From the NCBI RefSeq assembly GCF_022844465.1, contig NZ_JALHLP010000001.1, forward strand, positions 248,001 through 312,000: a DNA stretch of 64,000 nt, written 5' to 3'. Under the pieces are notes generated by a model. That model did no database searches, was not told the DNA's origin, and saw nothing but the letters and a program-made list of their open reading frames with translations. Position numbers and translations under genes: made by a program. Origin of the DNA: Bradyrhizobium sp. (GTDB lineage Bacteria; Pseudomonadota; Alphaproteobacteria; Rhizobiales; Xanthobacteraceae). Of this stretch, positions 42,689 to 51,868 are shown piece by piece (the stretch's first letter is position 1; each line of letters starts with the position of its first letter).

Positions 42689-44926
42689 TTACTGCGTGCC
42701 TGTCAGCGCGCCTTGGCTAGGTTTGGTGCCGTTGTCGCCGGGGCCTTGCATGCTGGTGCCAAGTCGCCCATTGAGCGACATGTTCGCAACGTTCTCGGCG
42801 CGCTTGATGAGACCTTCAAAATAAGCCGTCGGCTTCACTTCGAGCTGAAGCATCTGGTGCACTTCCGCTTGGCCGGTGATCGTGCCGGTGACTTCCGCCA
42901 GCCGACCAGCGCCGAAACCCTGCGATGCAGGGATAGCGCCCCACGAGGCAGACTCTTGCCAGCCAGAACCGGGAGCGCCGAGCACGGTGCCGCCCAGGTT
43001 GCGGCTCGTGTCACGCCCCAGCGTGATGCGATTGACCGCACTGGAACGATTGCCCCATGCGGGTCCGAACGCGAAGCGCCGCCGACGGGCGATGTCTTCG
43101 GGGCTCCCGTCCGCGATGCCATCGTCCCCGTTGGCCCATTGATCCACGTAAGGCCACGCGACCTCGGCGGCCGTCATGCCAGCAATCAGACCAAGCGGCC
43201 CAGCGGCTACAGCGCCAAGCGCGCCCGCCCCTGCACGCCAGCCGAGCGCCTTCGCGGCGTTGCCTGCCGGGCCGGGGACTGCACCCGCCACGCCCGCGAC
43301 CCCGCCACGTGCCGCAAGCGTGGTGAGCGCAGCCGACGCGGCGTTGGCGGACACAACGAGGGAACGCAGAGACAGCGCGAAAGCGACCATTGCGCCCCCG
43401 CCTGCCGTGACTGTCGCCACGCCTGCGAAGATGCCAACCGCCTTTTGAACCTCAGGGCTGAGAGTGCTAAACGCCGCCGTGAGGCTTGTCGCCCCCGAAA
43501 CGACGGAAGTTATCCAGCCTTCGTTCGCCTGCACCATCGTATTCTTGGCAGACTGGAACGTAGCGGTTAGAGCGTCGACGGCCGCAGGTAGACCTTTCCC
43601 CAGCTCGTCAGAGATTTGCTGCGCGAAGCCTGCGTTGTGGGCTTGATCGTCCTTGGCTTTAAAATAGTACTCCGACGCGTTGACCAATGCATTACCGCGT
43701 GCGCCCTGCTTATCGCCCAAGAACTGTTGCATCAGCATGGGGTTGTTCGCCGCGATGATGCGGTCTAGCAACGCCCCGCCCTTGATGCCGGTCTTGGTGG
43801 TGTCGTAGTATTCGTTCGCCGATCTGACGATATGCTTCCGGTCGGTTTCGCTCAGCTCGCCGCCGTGCTTTTCACGCGCCTTGATGACAGCTTCGGCGAA
43901 AGTGCCGCGATCTCCAAGAATTTTCTCGCCGTTGTCTTCGAGGTCTTTATTGAATGCCGCGATGACTGATTGGCTGAGGCCCTTACCGAACCCGCGTTTA
44001 AGCTTGTCGCTCAGGCCTTCGCCGGTGATCGGGCCGTGGTCCGCATAGTCGTCCAGGTTGATCCCGACTTGCGCCGCCATCTCCCGGCCTTTCCGGGTCG
44101 GTGCCATCATGCGCGCGTAGAACTGACGAGCGAACACGCCAGCTTCCGAACCGGGGATACCGCCGCGCCGGAGCGCCATGCCCATTGCGATTGACTGCTC
44201 AGGCGACACGCCGACAGAATGAGCCGCCGCCGCGCTGAACTTGTAGTACTCGCGCACGTCTTCGTGCGTCATGTTCGACTTTTTGGTCGCTACAGCCGCA
44301 ATGTCGTTAAGGCGCTTGCCTTCCCGCATGGCGTCGCCGACGGAGTCTGCATGAATGCCGAACTGGCTAATCATGGTCTCCATCAATTCGGCGTTGTCCG
44401 CCGCGTTAACGCCCATCGCCCGCGCGCCGATAGCCGTCGACTTGGTGAGCGCGACGTTCGTGCCCGCTTTGTATCCGAGCAAACCGAACTTCTCTTGCGC
44501 CTTCTGCGTCGCTTCGACGGTGGAGCCCAGCGCGGTCGCCAGCTCCCGCTGTTGCTTCCTGAGCAGCTCCATATCGGGACCGCTATAAGACGAGCGGGCC
44601 GCGATTTCGCGGTCCTTTCGCAAGTAAGGCAGGGCGTCCTTTACGGCGTCGATACCGCCGTGAGCAACCCGCAAGGCCCCGTAGCCCAACATGGTGCCAG
44701 CGATTGCTTTGTGAGCCGCGTGGATTTGGTGAAGCACGCCAACGTGCTTCTGCGCGGCGGCGGTCGCGGCGTTCATGCCCGCGACGTAGCGGCCGGTTGT
44801 ATTCGTTCCGTCGAAAACGTCTTTGGCGAGACGCTCCGCTTGCTTCAGCGTGGCTATCAGCTCTTTGAGCTTTGGTGACGCGAGGTCATTCGCGCTGATA
44901 GTTGCTGTTACGCTCGGATTAGACAT
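42689..44926 (-). CDS. Phage tail tape measure protein (TP901 family)
   Basis: 745 residues. The N-terminal third has the TP901-type core, with ARSSYSGPDMELLRKQQREL, AIGARAMGVNAADNAELMETM and SPEQSIAMGMALRRGGIPGS. Ala/Gly-rich membrane-active segments lie at ~480-570 (AVGIFAGVATVTAGGGAMVAFALSL and a second). In long-tailed phages its length sets tail length, so about 745 residues points to a fairly short tail. Preceded by a tail chaperone and a -1-frame partner, as is typical. Confidence 0.92.
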   Translation of the reverse strand: MSNPSVTATISANDLASPKLKELIATLKQAERLAKDVFDGTNTTGRYVAGMNAATAAAQKHVGVLHQIHAAHKAIAGTMLGYGALRVAHGGIDAVKDALPYLRKDREIAARSSYSGPDMELLRKQQRELATALGSTVEATQKAQEKFGLLGYKAGTNVALTKSTAIGARAMGVNAADNAELMETMISQFGIHADSVGDAMREGKRLNDIAAVATKKSNMTHEDVREYYKFSAAAAHSVGVSPEQSIAMGMALRRGGIPGSEAGVFARQFYARMMAPTRKGREMAAQVGINLDDYADHGPITGEGLSDKLKRGFGKGLSQSVIAAFNKDLEDNGEKILGDRGTFAEAVIKAREKHGGELSETDRKHIVRSANEYYDTTKTGIKGGALLDRIIAANNPMLMQQFLGDKQGARGNALVNASEYYFKAKDDQAHNAGFAQQISDELGKGLPAAVDALTATFQSAKNTMVQANEGWITSVVSGATSLTAAFSTLSPEVQKAVGIFAGVATVTAGGGAMVAFALSLRSLVVSANAASAALTTLAARGGVAGVAGAVPGPAGNAAKALGWRAGAGALGAVAAGPLGLIAGMTAAEVAWPYVDQWANGDDGIADGSPEDIARRRRFAFGPAWGNRSSAVNRITLGRDTSRNLGGTVLGAPGSGWQESASWGAIPASQGFGAGRLAEVTGTITGQAEVHQMLQLEVKPTAYFEGLIKRAENVANMSLNGRLGTSMQGPGDNGTKPSQGALTGTQ

Positions 44927-44931
44927 AGCGT

Positions 44932-45090
44932 CTATGATCCTTTGTTCTTTTCGCGGAAGCTATCGAGGTCCGAGAACATGTCCGCAAATTTTAGAAGTCG
45001 AGACAGCCGCATGGCCTTCACTTCCTGCCAGAGAAGGCCACGGTCGCTGATCAGTGCTGCGATCAGGCGACGGGCTGCTCGGAAGGGTCC
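44932..45090 (-). CDS. Short -1-frame extension of the tail assembly chaperone
   Basis: The frame at -1 to the chaperone is open from 45090 (inside its last codons) to a TAG at 44932, six bases before the tape measure ATG. It would add IAALISDRGLLWQEVKAMRL followed by SRLLKFADMFSDLDSF. Tail chaperones are often extended by programmed frameshift at this exact place (gpG/GT, gpE/E'). I could not find a textbook XXXYYYZ slippery site in 45065-45090, so separate translation from the GTG at ~45021 is possible. Confidence 0.45.
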   Translation of the reverse strand, partial: GPFRAARRLIAALISDRGLLWQEVKAMRLSRLLKFADMFSDLDSFREKNKGS

Positions 45091-45398
45091 TTATCGGGGA
45101 CAACTCCCAGGATGATGTTCGCGATTTCCTGCCGGAGGCGATAGAAGTCGCCAACGGACAACTCGGCCAATATCAGTTCGTCAACGCCCGACATCTCTGA
45201 TGCGTATTGACTCACGGCCGGGTTGTTGAACACGTATTCGAGCTGGTCGTCGCGATCCTTCATCGGCCGGATTTGGAACGGGTCGGCGAACTTAACGGCC
45301 AACCTTGCTTTCGGCTCTTTGAGCTTCAGCTCGGTGAGTTCCCCGTCGTGCGTCTGGAGCGGCGCGGAGAGTTTGAAGGTGTGGGTAACGGGTGCCAT
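45063..45398 (-). CDS. Phage tail assembly chaperone (Mu gp41/P2 gpE class)
   Basis: 111 residues. HTFKLSAPLQTHDGELTELKLKEPKARLAVKFADPFQI is the opening of the Mu-gp41-like tail chaperone family; the C-terminal half is helical with SGVDELILAELSVGDFYRLRQEI. It coats the tape measure during tail assembly. Located directly before the tape measure gene. Confidence 0.83.
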   Translation of the reverse strand: MAPVTHTFKLSAPLQTHDGELTELKLKEPKARLAVKFADPFQIRPMKDRDDQLEYVFNNPAVSQYASEMSGVDELILAELSVGDFYRLRQEIANIILGVVPDKDPSEQPVA

Positions 45399-45413
45399 GG
45401 TGGCAGTCCTCAG

Positions 45414-46061
45414 TTAGCGAACGATTTTGGAAGTGTCGACGCCGAGCTGAGCGAAGACGTTGGCGAGCGGCAAGCCGGTCTGGTCGTGCACTTGCAGCGC
45501 GTAACGCAGCTTTTTTGCTTCATCGCCGACGCGATGGGCTTGGCCGGTTTCAAGCGCATTCAGCCGCAGCTCCGCGAGCCGTTTCAACTTCGCGGGTTCG
45601 ATGCCGGTAAGCGTAGGCGCTCCGGTTGTGGGCGTTTGTCGCTGAGCGGCGTACCCCCTGCCCTCGTTGAATGACGCCATGCTGGCTGCAAGCTCGGCTT
45701 TCCGCGCGGCGCGCGGGTCTTCGTTGGTCTTGGTCACTTTGGGTGCCTTCGGTGGTTCGGATGTTTCGAGGGGAAGCCCGCGCAGAAATGCGCGCGCGTC
45801 GTCGACGGATAGAGTTTGAGGTGAATGCTTCACCACTAACTCAACGGTCGCATCGTCGCGGCCTTTCGCTTCTGGTGAATTGAAGATTGCCGAACGCCAA
45901 GCCCGGATGGCCGGTGAGCTGACAGGCGCTACGCTCGGCGCGCCCGGAGTGGAGACGCCACTGCGCCGGTCCTCCAACTCGCGCAAGAGACGCTTCCCAT
46001 CCTCGGCGTACATGCTCAGGTCCATGGTTGACACCTCGATGTCTAGTTTGGTGTTGCTCAT
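45414..46061 (-). CDS. Scaffold-like phage protein B (related to the 115-residue protein at 48065-48412)
   Basis: 215 residues. Residues ~50-95 (AIRAWRSAIFNSPEAKGRDD and LSVDDARAFLRGLP) and the later block DPRAARKAELAASMASFNEGRGY align with the smaller protein A encoded between terminase and portal. This domain resembles the C-terminal scaffold part of phage S49/ClpP-like capsid proteases, but no protease residues are present. A further ~65-residue helical tail is unique to B. ATG at 46061 overlaps the preceding stop as ATGA. Confidence 0.55.
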   Translation of the reverse strand: MSNTKLDIEVSTMDLSMYAEDGKRLLRELEDRRSGVSTPGAPSVAPVSSPAIRAWRSAIFNSPEAKGRDDATVELVVKHSPQTLSVDDARAFLRGLPLETSEPPKAPKVTKTNEDPRAARKAELAASMASFNEGRGYAAQRQTPTTGAPTLTGIEPAKLKRLAELRLNALETGQAHRVGDEAKKLRYALQVHDQTGLPLANVFAQLGVDTSKIVR

Positions 46062-46342
46062 ATGAGCCCCCGATTTCGATGTGAGTAGTGATGCGAACCG
46101 ACGACGCGCGCGGCTCGCGCTTGCCCGCCTCCCGGCGAACATAGAAGCTCCAAGCGACGTACTTCCGCTTTCAACATCGCGGCGTCACCTCGCTGGAACT
46201 CGATCCACTGATCGTTATTGCGGACTACAGCTTTGGCCTGCCCGGCCATGAGCTGATAGAGCGCGGCGCGCAATGCGCCGAGCATTGCGCAAGGGTCGTC
46301 TACCATCGGAGTGACCCCCGACGGTGTGCAGTTGCTCGTCAT
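46058..46342 (-). CDS. gpW-like head-tail joining protein
   Basis: 94 residues. The core ALRAALYQLMAGQAKAVVRNNDQWIEFQRGDAAMLKAEVRRLELL is like the gpW/DUF6148 family (helix, hairpin with aromatic residue, helix), which closes the portal after packaging. The N-terminus and Gly-rich tail are extra. ATG 46342 follows the portal stop (TGACATG) with AAGGA upstream. In lambda gpW precedes the portal; here it follows. Confidence 0.65.
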   Translation of the reverse strand: MTSNCTPSGVTPMVDDPCAMLGALRAALYQLMAGQAKAVVRNNDQWIEFQRGDAAMLKAEVRRLELLCSPGGGQARAARVVGSHHYSHRNRGLI

Positions 46343-46343
46343 G

Positions 46344-48059
46344 TCATTGATCCTTATCGCTCTCTTCCGCGACAGCGTTTGCCACCTCGTAGGCCAGAAC
46401 CGCCTTCGGCGTGGGGTAAACAAATCCAGCGGCTTCGATCTGCTTCTTTTCGGAAGCCCGATCCACCAAGTGTGATTCGAAATCCTTCCCGTTCTCTCCG
46501 AGAATTTCGGAATACGTCGCTAGGCCGTGCTCCAAGCGGAGTACGTCACTCTGCGTTTGCTTGTACACGTCGGCGACGGGCTTGGCAGAACCTCGCCACA
46601 GACTAGCGCTGTAGGCTTCTGCGGCCTCCAAGAACGTCGGAGCCCCAGTGGGAAGTTCGATTCGTTGGGTCTCGAACATCTCCTCCAGCCACGCCACAAA
46701 CACCGCGCGATATAGAGGCTCCGCGATGGCTGAACGCCTGCGAAGATTGATCCGCCAAGGCAACTCGTTCGCCAGCCGAGAAGCTGAGAAGCTGGTCTTG
46801 GAAAAGTCTCCGGACAAATCTTCAGCACTGGACCCTGCGCTTTTTGCAGCGGTACGCGAAAGGGCTGCGTTAAACGCTTCGAAGGTGCCGTTGGGTGCTT
46901 CGGATTTCGTAAGTTTCAAAGAATCGCCAGGGTGCAAGTGTGCGACGGTCCCGGGACTCATGGATATTTTTGGCGCGCCGGAGTAAAACTCACCTCGGGT
47001 TTTGACGATATCCGCTATCGACGCTCCGTTAAATGCGCCGAGAGCCTCTCCCGTGTTGACCCCGCCGAGCGCCGCTGCGTTGGGCAAATCCGACTCTACG
47101 GTCGCTGCAAGCATTGTGCCGATTAAAGCTGCCGCCAACCCGTACTCGGTTAAAATTGCCTTGGCCCGTGCGCTGGTTAGGCTTGCGATCAGAGGACTAA
47201 CGCCTCTCACCTGTCCCGGCATCAGGTAGTCAAAAATGTGCACCGCAAGGGGACGCCCCCAGCTCGTGCGAGATGCCACGTACAAAGCCTGCGGCGCGCT
47301 ATTGATGCTGCCGAGCACAGGCCTACGAATCCAGTAGCCTTGCACCCTCCCGTTTCCGTCAAACTGCACACCGTTCAAGATCGACGCGCCGTTGTCGCCC
47401 GTTCGGGTTATGCTCTGGTCAAGCTGTCGGCTGTCGAGCAGTGATAGCTTCGTTCTGGTCCGAGCGCCCGAAACGGGTAACGTATTCAGAACTGCAACAA
47501 TCTCTCCGGTAACCAACCAGCTCTTGAAGGCCGCAGTGATGAGTTGCGGTAACGTGTGCCGCCCGGCCGCGTCACACTCAACAGGGTTCGCTGACCACGA
47601 CAACCATGCGCGCTCAATCTTGCCTGCCAGCTCGCGCGCGGTTTCGGGCGTGATGCCGAGCGCCGTGTGATCCGGGCGCGACGAGAGCGTGAGTCCGTTC
47701 CCAATTGAGTAAACTGCAAACTGTTCAACGAGGCTAGCAATTGTGGGGTCGCTTGTGAGCATGTCTGCCGTCACGGCAGCCGCAACGGAACGCTCTCGGC
47801 TGACTTCCGATCCGGGCGCGTATCCAAAGTAACCGCCCGAGACAATTGGCGCAGAGTAGCTCGCCCAGGTCAGGCTAGGCATATCTCCGCTCGTGCTGTC
47901 TCGGAACCCCATCTGCGCGCTGGACGTGCCGTCTATCGGCGCAAGCGCGCTGTCAGACTGAGAGACTGAGCGTCCAACGTCCCGGGCCGGTTCGCTTATC
48001 GGCGACACGGCAAGTTCGTCCGGCGAGATACCCCGCCGAAACCAATCTGCAAATCCCAT
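46344..48059 (-). CDS. Phage portal protein (lambda gpB family)
   Basis: 571 residues. Diagnostic parts: SGGYFGYAPGSEVSRERSVAAAVTADMLTSDPTIASLVEQFAVYSIGNGLTLSS at the N-terminus, HIFDYLMPGQVRGVSPLIASL in the middle, PGTVAHLHPGDSLKL and the stem/crown region with FSKTSFSASRLANELPWR. It forms the dodecameric DNA gate of the procapsid. It is complete in length for the family, which argues against pure decay of this gene. Confidence 0.92.
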   Translation of the reverse strand: MGFADWFRRGISPDELAVSPISEPARDVGRSVSQSDSALAPIDGTSSAQMGFRDSTSGDMPSLTWASYSAPIVSGGYFGYAPGSEVSRERSVAAAVTADMLTSDPTIASLVEQFAVYSIGNGLTLSSRPDHTALGITPETARELAGKIERAWLSWSANPVECDAAGRHTLPQLITAAFKSWLVTGEIVAVLNTLPVSGARTRTKLSLLDSRQLDQSITRTGDNGASILNGVQFDGNGRVQGYWIRRPVLGSINSAPQALYVASRTSWGRPLAVHIFDYLMPGQVRGVSPLIASLTSARAKAILTEYGLAAALIGTMLAATVESDLPNAAALGGVNTGEALGAFNGASIADIVKTRGEFYSGAPKISMSPGTVAHLHPGDSLKLTKSEAPNGTFEAFNAALSRTAAKSAGSSAEDLSGDFSKTSFSASRLANELPWRINLRRRSAIAEPLYRAVFVAWLEEMFETQRIELPTGAPTFLEAAEAYSASLWRGSAKPVADVYKQTQSDVLRLEHGLATYSEILGENGKDFESHLVDRASEKKQIEAAGFVYPTPKAVLAYEVANAVAEESDKDQ

Positions 48060-48064
48060 CTGCG

Positions 48065-48412
48065 TTAGCCCTTGCTCGGCTTGGTGTAGCCCCGCGCCGA
48101 GTTGAAGCTCGCCACGTTCTCTCTGATCTCTTGTAGGCGCGCCGCCTTCGGATCGGGCGCGCTGAAGTCCGCCGTAGCCGCACTCATGTTCACTACGGTT
48201 TCGCGGTCCAACGCGGCGAGATACGGATTGGCGGCTGGCGCTTTCGCAAGCAGGCCCCGAGCCGTGTCAACATCGAGCGACGTTCGGAGCGCCAACTCGG
48301 TCGCCATTGCGGGGTTACGCTTGCCTTCAGCCGATTCCAGGATGGCCGAGACACGCAGGCGCTCGCTCAGTACGGCGGCGTTGATGTCCCCTGCTACGGG
48401 TTTAGTGGTCAT
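48065..48412 (-). CDS. Scaffold-like phage protein A
   Basis: 115 residues: LSERLRVSAILESAEGKRNP, LDVDTARGLLAKAP, then DPKAARLQEIRENVASFNSARGY at the end. The first part resembles the scaffold tail of capsid proteases, and the last block recurs in protein B at 45414-46061. Encoded alone between terminase large subunit and portal, where such phages usually carry a fused protease-scaffold. No Ser/Lys protease motifs. Confidence 0.6.
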   Translation of the reverse strand: MTTKPVAGDINAAVLSERLRVSAILESAEGKRNPAMATELALRTSLDVDTARGLLAKAPAANPYLAALDRETVVNMSAATADFSAPDPKAARLQEIRENVASFNSARGYTKPSKG

Positions 48413-48426
48413 GTCTTAGAGACTCC

Positions 48427-50214
48427 TCAGTTGTTGTGAGCGGCGTGCAGTCGCGCAGCCAGCTCTTTGATGGATTGTTCCGGCTTGGCCGGAGCGTTGA
48501 TTATTCGTCGGTCGACAAGCCCCGCGACTGCATGTCCATAAGTGCAGGCATCCAGGACCTCGTTCCGTTGAACGATTTTCTTAAATCGGTAGCGGGGAAA
48601 ACCGTGCACGTACGTGGTTTCGAGCGCTTCAGAGGCGAGTCCCGTGTAGAACTCGTCGGGCAAGTGGTCCGGCACGTGGATGAATCCGGGACCATACTCA
48701 AGCCTGCGCATCCGGCTGTAGAGGGACGCTTTCACGCTGTCGACGCCGACAAGATACAAGCCGAGCCGCTTTTTCAGCCTGCCGCCCCTGTCAATGAACG
48801 GCCGATTGAAACCCGCAACGCCCTTCACCGCGACGACGCGCCGTTGCTTGCCGATTTGACTGAACACGAAGTCAATCACGGCGTCCGGCCGGTGCCCGCT
48901 GTCGACCGCCGTCACAGCGACCGGCAGCTTTCGGCCATCTTCGAGCGGAAATGATTGGCCAATCAGTTCGGCCAATTGTCCCCACACTGCTTTCGAAAAA
49001 GTGTCACCATCGAGCCTGTGATGATTCAGAATGGTAGTTATTTCGTTCGCATGGTGCCCAATGAATTGAACCTCCAACCAGGAGTCCTGCACGTCCACGC
49101 CAGCGGTGACGAACTGGATATCGCGAGAGTACGGGGACTTGATCGGTTCGGATCGCTCCCGGAGTTCTAGTGAACTCATGGAATATTCGATTGACGAGTC
49201 GAACGGTTCGGCAAGCACCACGTTGTAGAAGACCTGTTTGGCTTCCGCTGTAGTCGCCGCCTCCCACTTCCGGGCCACACTCTCAAGCGAAATGTGTTCG
49301 GACCCCAGCGCTGGCATTTGGTAACTTCGAATGCCCTTCTCGCCCACGGCCGTGGCGATCCATTTGCCGGTCGCAAGCATCTTCAGGCGGGACGTTTCGG
49401 AGTGAACAACCCCACACGCCCCGCACGTGAGCGCCGCCGTCTCCGGCTTGCCTTTCTCATAGTGAAGCTGCTCGAAGGTGATCGGCGCGCTGTGCTTGCA
49501 GTGGGGGCATTCGATAAAGAATTTTCTCTTATCCCCCCGTTCGTACCAGGACGCGATGCGGCTTTGTAGTGTCGTCGGCGTGCTTACCAAGACGATCTTT
49601 CGGCCGGACAGTACAAAACGCTCCGTTCGCTGAGCGGCCAACAGGACCGGGTCGCCCTCTTTTCCTGCACTGGGATTGAACCGATCTATTTCGTCCATCC
49701 AGACGCAGCGCACGCTGCGGGCCGCCAGCTCGCTCGGCTGATAGCTCGAAACAAAATCCAAAGAGCCGCCGCTGAAACTTTTGGCGGTCAGAGAATTTGT
49801 CCCGCCGCTGTGCCCTTTCCTCGTGTCGGGTCCGCGCCCAACGATCTTGCGAAGCATCGGCGACGCCGCTATGAGCGGATCAATTCGCGTTCTCACGAGC
49901 TTCTCGGCCGACTTACTGTCGGGACTTACATGCAGAAACGGCCCCGGTAGTGTCGCAATCATCGAAAGCATTTGCGAGTCGACCGCCAAACTCTTCCCTA
50001 TCTGGCTGGCGAGCATCAGCACGATATAGGTCACACCGTCGTCGACGATGGAGTCAACAATCTCCTTTTGAAATGTGCTGAGGACTAGCCTTCCCGGAAT
50101 TGCATTTGAACTGGCGGGCAATCGAAGTTCAGCTTGCACGAAATCCGACGGCAGGATGATCGGCGGCGGCGCAAACGCTCGCAGCGCGACCTGCGCCAAG
50201 TCGCCGTCAATCAC
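48427..50214 (-). CDS. Terminase large subunit (lambda gpA family)
   Basis: 595 residues. ATPase: LMLASQIGKSLAVDS (Walker A-like) and VRCVWMDEIDRFN (Walker B). A zinc-ribbon follows (CPHCKHS ... CGACG). Nuclease acidic residues lie in VTAGVDVQDSWLEVQFIG and VTAVDSGHRPDAVIDFV. It cuts and pumps DNA into proheads at the portal. Begins by a 4-bp overlap with the small subunit gene. Full length and intact, so selection for packaging seems recent. Confidence 0.95.
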   Translation of the reverse strand: MIDGDLAQVALRAFAPPPIILPSDFVQAELRLPASSNAIPGRLVLSTFQKEIVDSIVDDGVTYIVLMLASQIGKSLAVDSQMLSMIATLPGPFLHVSPDSKSAEKLVRTRIDPLIAASPMLRKIVGRGPDTRKGHSGGTNSLTAKSFSGGSLDFVSSYQPSELAARSVRCVWMDEIDRFNPSAGKEGDPVLLAAQRTERFVLSGRKIVLVSTPTTLQSRIASWYERGDKRKFFIECPHCKHSAPITFEQLHYEKGKPETAALTCGACGVVHSETSRLKMLATGKWIATAVGEKGIRSYQMPALGSEHISLESVARKWEAATTAEAKQVFYNVVLAEPFDSSIEYSMSSLELRERSEPIKSPYSRDIQFVTAGVDVQDSWLEVQFIGHHANEITTILNHHRLDGDTFSKAVWGQLAELIGQSFPLEDGRKLPVAVTAVDSGHRPDAVIDFVFSQIGKQRRVVAVKGVAGFNRPFIDRGGRLKKRLGLYLVGVDSVKASLYSRMRRLEYGPGFIHVPDHLPDEFYTGLASEALETTYVHGFPRYRFKKIVQRNEVLDACTYGHAVAGLVDRRIINAPAKPEQSIKELAARLHAAHNN

Positions 50215-50735
50215 GACAGAGCGTCCTCTTCTCTTTGCGTAAAGAACGCCACGTCATCCGCGAGGTCCTCTAGAATACGGCGCATCTCTGTCTCTATCGT
50301 GCGCGCGATTTGCTTCGGGTCATTCAAGCCAACAAGTTTCGGCGCGCATCGAACGCCCAGGGCGAGGCAAGCCGTGCGAGCACTCGCGATGACCGCAGTA
50401 ACGGTGTCAGTTACATCGGCCCGGTCGATTAGCTTGCCTTCCGCCTTGGCATTCTCCAATTCGAGCTTTCGAGCGCGCATCTGTTCTGCGCGGGCACGCG
50501 CTTCGGCGAGCGTGTTCGTTGCTGTAGTCGTACTGCCCTCGCCTCGCCCGTTCGCGGCGTGTCCCGCAACGCGCGCCGGGTCGGCGTTCGCGTTCACGAT
50601 CTCGACGGCCTTGGCGAAATCAGCCTCGCAAGACTGCTCGCTCATGGCGGCTGTCGCGAGCGCCCTGCGGATCGTGGCTTGATCCAGGCCCGTTTCGTCC
50701 GCAAGTCGGCGAATTACGCCCTTTGATCTGCCCAT
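50211..50735 (-). CDS. Terminase small subunit-like protein
   Basis: 174 residues. The N-terminal HTH RSKGVIRRLADETGLDQATIRRAL is a DNA-recognition domain like that of gpNu1; a long helical region (LAEARARAEQMRARKLELENAKAEGKLIDRADV) resembles the oligomerisation/coupling part of phage small terminases. Position right before the large subunit, overlapping by 4 bp, supports the call. Confidence 0.8.
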   Translation of the reverse strand: MGRSKGVIRRLADETGLDQATIRRALATAAMSEQSCEADFAKAVEIVNANADPARVAGHAANGRGEGSTTTATNTLAEARARAEQMRARKLELENAKAEGKLIDRADVTDTVTAVIASARTACLALGVRCAPKLVGLNDPKQIARTIETEMRRILEDLADDVAFFTQREEDALS

Positions 50736-50961
50736 GCGTGTTCTCTGCTATTGAAAAGTCGATTGTTTTTAGGAAAAAGCACGAAGGTGCCACCCGCTGA
50801 GGTGTGCGCGGGTGCCGCTTAGGACCCATTGAATCTGCTATGCGAGTGTCCGCACGTCGATTTGACGCCCGTGAATGGGGCGCGCGCCACGCCACACCCC
50901 TAATGCCGCGCGGCGCGCTAGTGTCGGCGCGGAACTGAGACACGCCGCACGTTCCGTTAAC

Positions 50962-51561
50962 TCAGTCGCCCGCAGTGTCAGGCGTGTGCGGCCCGAGGCC
51001 CTCAGCGACCAATTGCTTACCGATCTCGACGCTGAGGCGTGTGTTCAACTCGCGGTTCGCAACGTCTTTCCACTTCGTCTGCGGGGGTGCACCTTCTTGG
51101 CCGAGCGCGGTGCCAGGATGCTCAGCGTAGATCGTCTTAATCGGGAAGCGTTTGCTGCCGGTTCGGTAGGCAACAAACTCGTTGCCGTTCTTGGTCACTG
51201 CGAACGCCCGCTTGACTCTCAACGAAGCCGAACCGCCGCCGCCGAGCCTATGTGTTCGAGCCACCAAACCCTGCCCCATCGTGATCTTAGCGCCTGCGAC
51301 GTTGCGGATGCCGATACGCATCTTCGTCACGGTCCAACGTGCGGCAAGATCACCGGCTTTCGTGGTGACAACCTTGGGCGTCGCGGCCCTGATCTTGGCC
51401 TTACTCACGCCGATGTCGTCGGCGATAGCCTGGATAGTTTGCTTGCGGGCCTGACGTGCCGACTGATCAACAGCGCGACGTAAGGCGTTACGCAAGCCAC
51501 GGGCAGAAAGTTCCTCTGCCCATTTCGTCATCTTGCTCGTATCGAGCTTGACGGTCAGCAT
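50962..51561 (-). CDS. Minor tail protein Z-like (lambda gpZ family)
   Basis: 199 residues. LRNALRRAVDQSARQARKQTIQAIADDIGVSKAKIRAA is a conserved helical start of the gpZ family; the middle is strand-rich (ITMGQGLVARTHRLGGGGSASLRVKRAFAV) and the end helical. gpZ-like proteins act at the head-tail joining end of siphophage tails. Here it is the first gene of the module, upstream of the terminase, which is not the usual place. A 226-bp stretch between it and terS holds no convincing gene. Confidence 0.75.
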   Translation of the reverse strand: MLTVKLDTSKMTKWAEELSARGLRNALRRAVDQSARQARKQTIQAIADDIGVSKAKIRAATPKVVTTKAGDLAARWTVTKMRIGIRNVAGAKITMGQGLVARTHRLGGGGSASLRVKRAFAVTKNGNEFVAYRTGSKRFPIKTIYAEHPGTALGQEGAPPQTKWKDVANRELNTRLSVEIGKQLVAEGLGPHTPDTAGD

Positions 51562-51634
51562 GTTGTGATCTTCCCAATTTGTAAGTTGTTCAAGTCTGCG
51601 AGCGATGCTAACAGCGCCGCCTCGTTAGAATTGA

Positions 51635-51832
51635 ATGGAGCTGTTGAGCGTGCCTGCCAAGAAGAAGAGACCCGCTCGTCGTGAGTGGACTGCAAGCGAT
51701 GTGAAGACCCTACGGAAACACTCGAAGGCCAAGACGCCCATCGAAAAGATTTCCAAAGAGACCAAGCGCACCATCGGTGCATTGCGCGTGAAAGCGTCTC
51801 AGCTTGGTATTGGCCTAGGCCATCAGCGCTAA
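51635..51832 (+). CDS. Small SANT/Myb-like DNA-binding protein
   Basis: 65 residues, very basic: AKKKRPARREWTASDVKTLRKHSKAKTP, then IEKISKETKRTIGALRVKASQLGI. The W-x-x-x-D-V-x-x-L-(K/R) plus second helix and RTxGALRxKA recognition helix is like small SANT-type proteins common in rhizobial chromosomes. The only plus-strand gene of the element besides int; divergent from the gpZ-like gene, so it may regulate it. A GTG at 51650 is an alternative start. Confidence 0.65.
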   Translation: MELLSVPAKKKRPARREWTASDVKTLRKHSKAKTPIEKISKETKRTIGALRVKASQLGIGLGHQR

Positions 51833-51868
51833 CGCCAATCGAGATGGTACGGCTAGGATCGCGCCATC

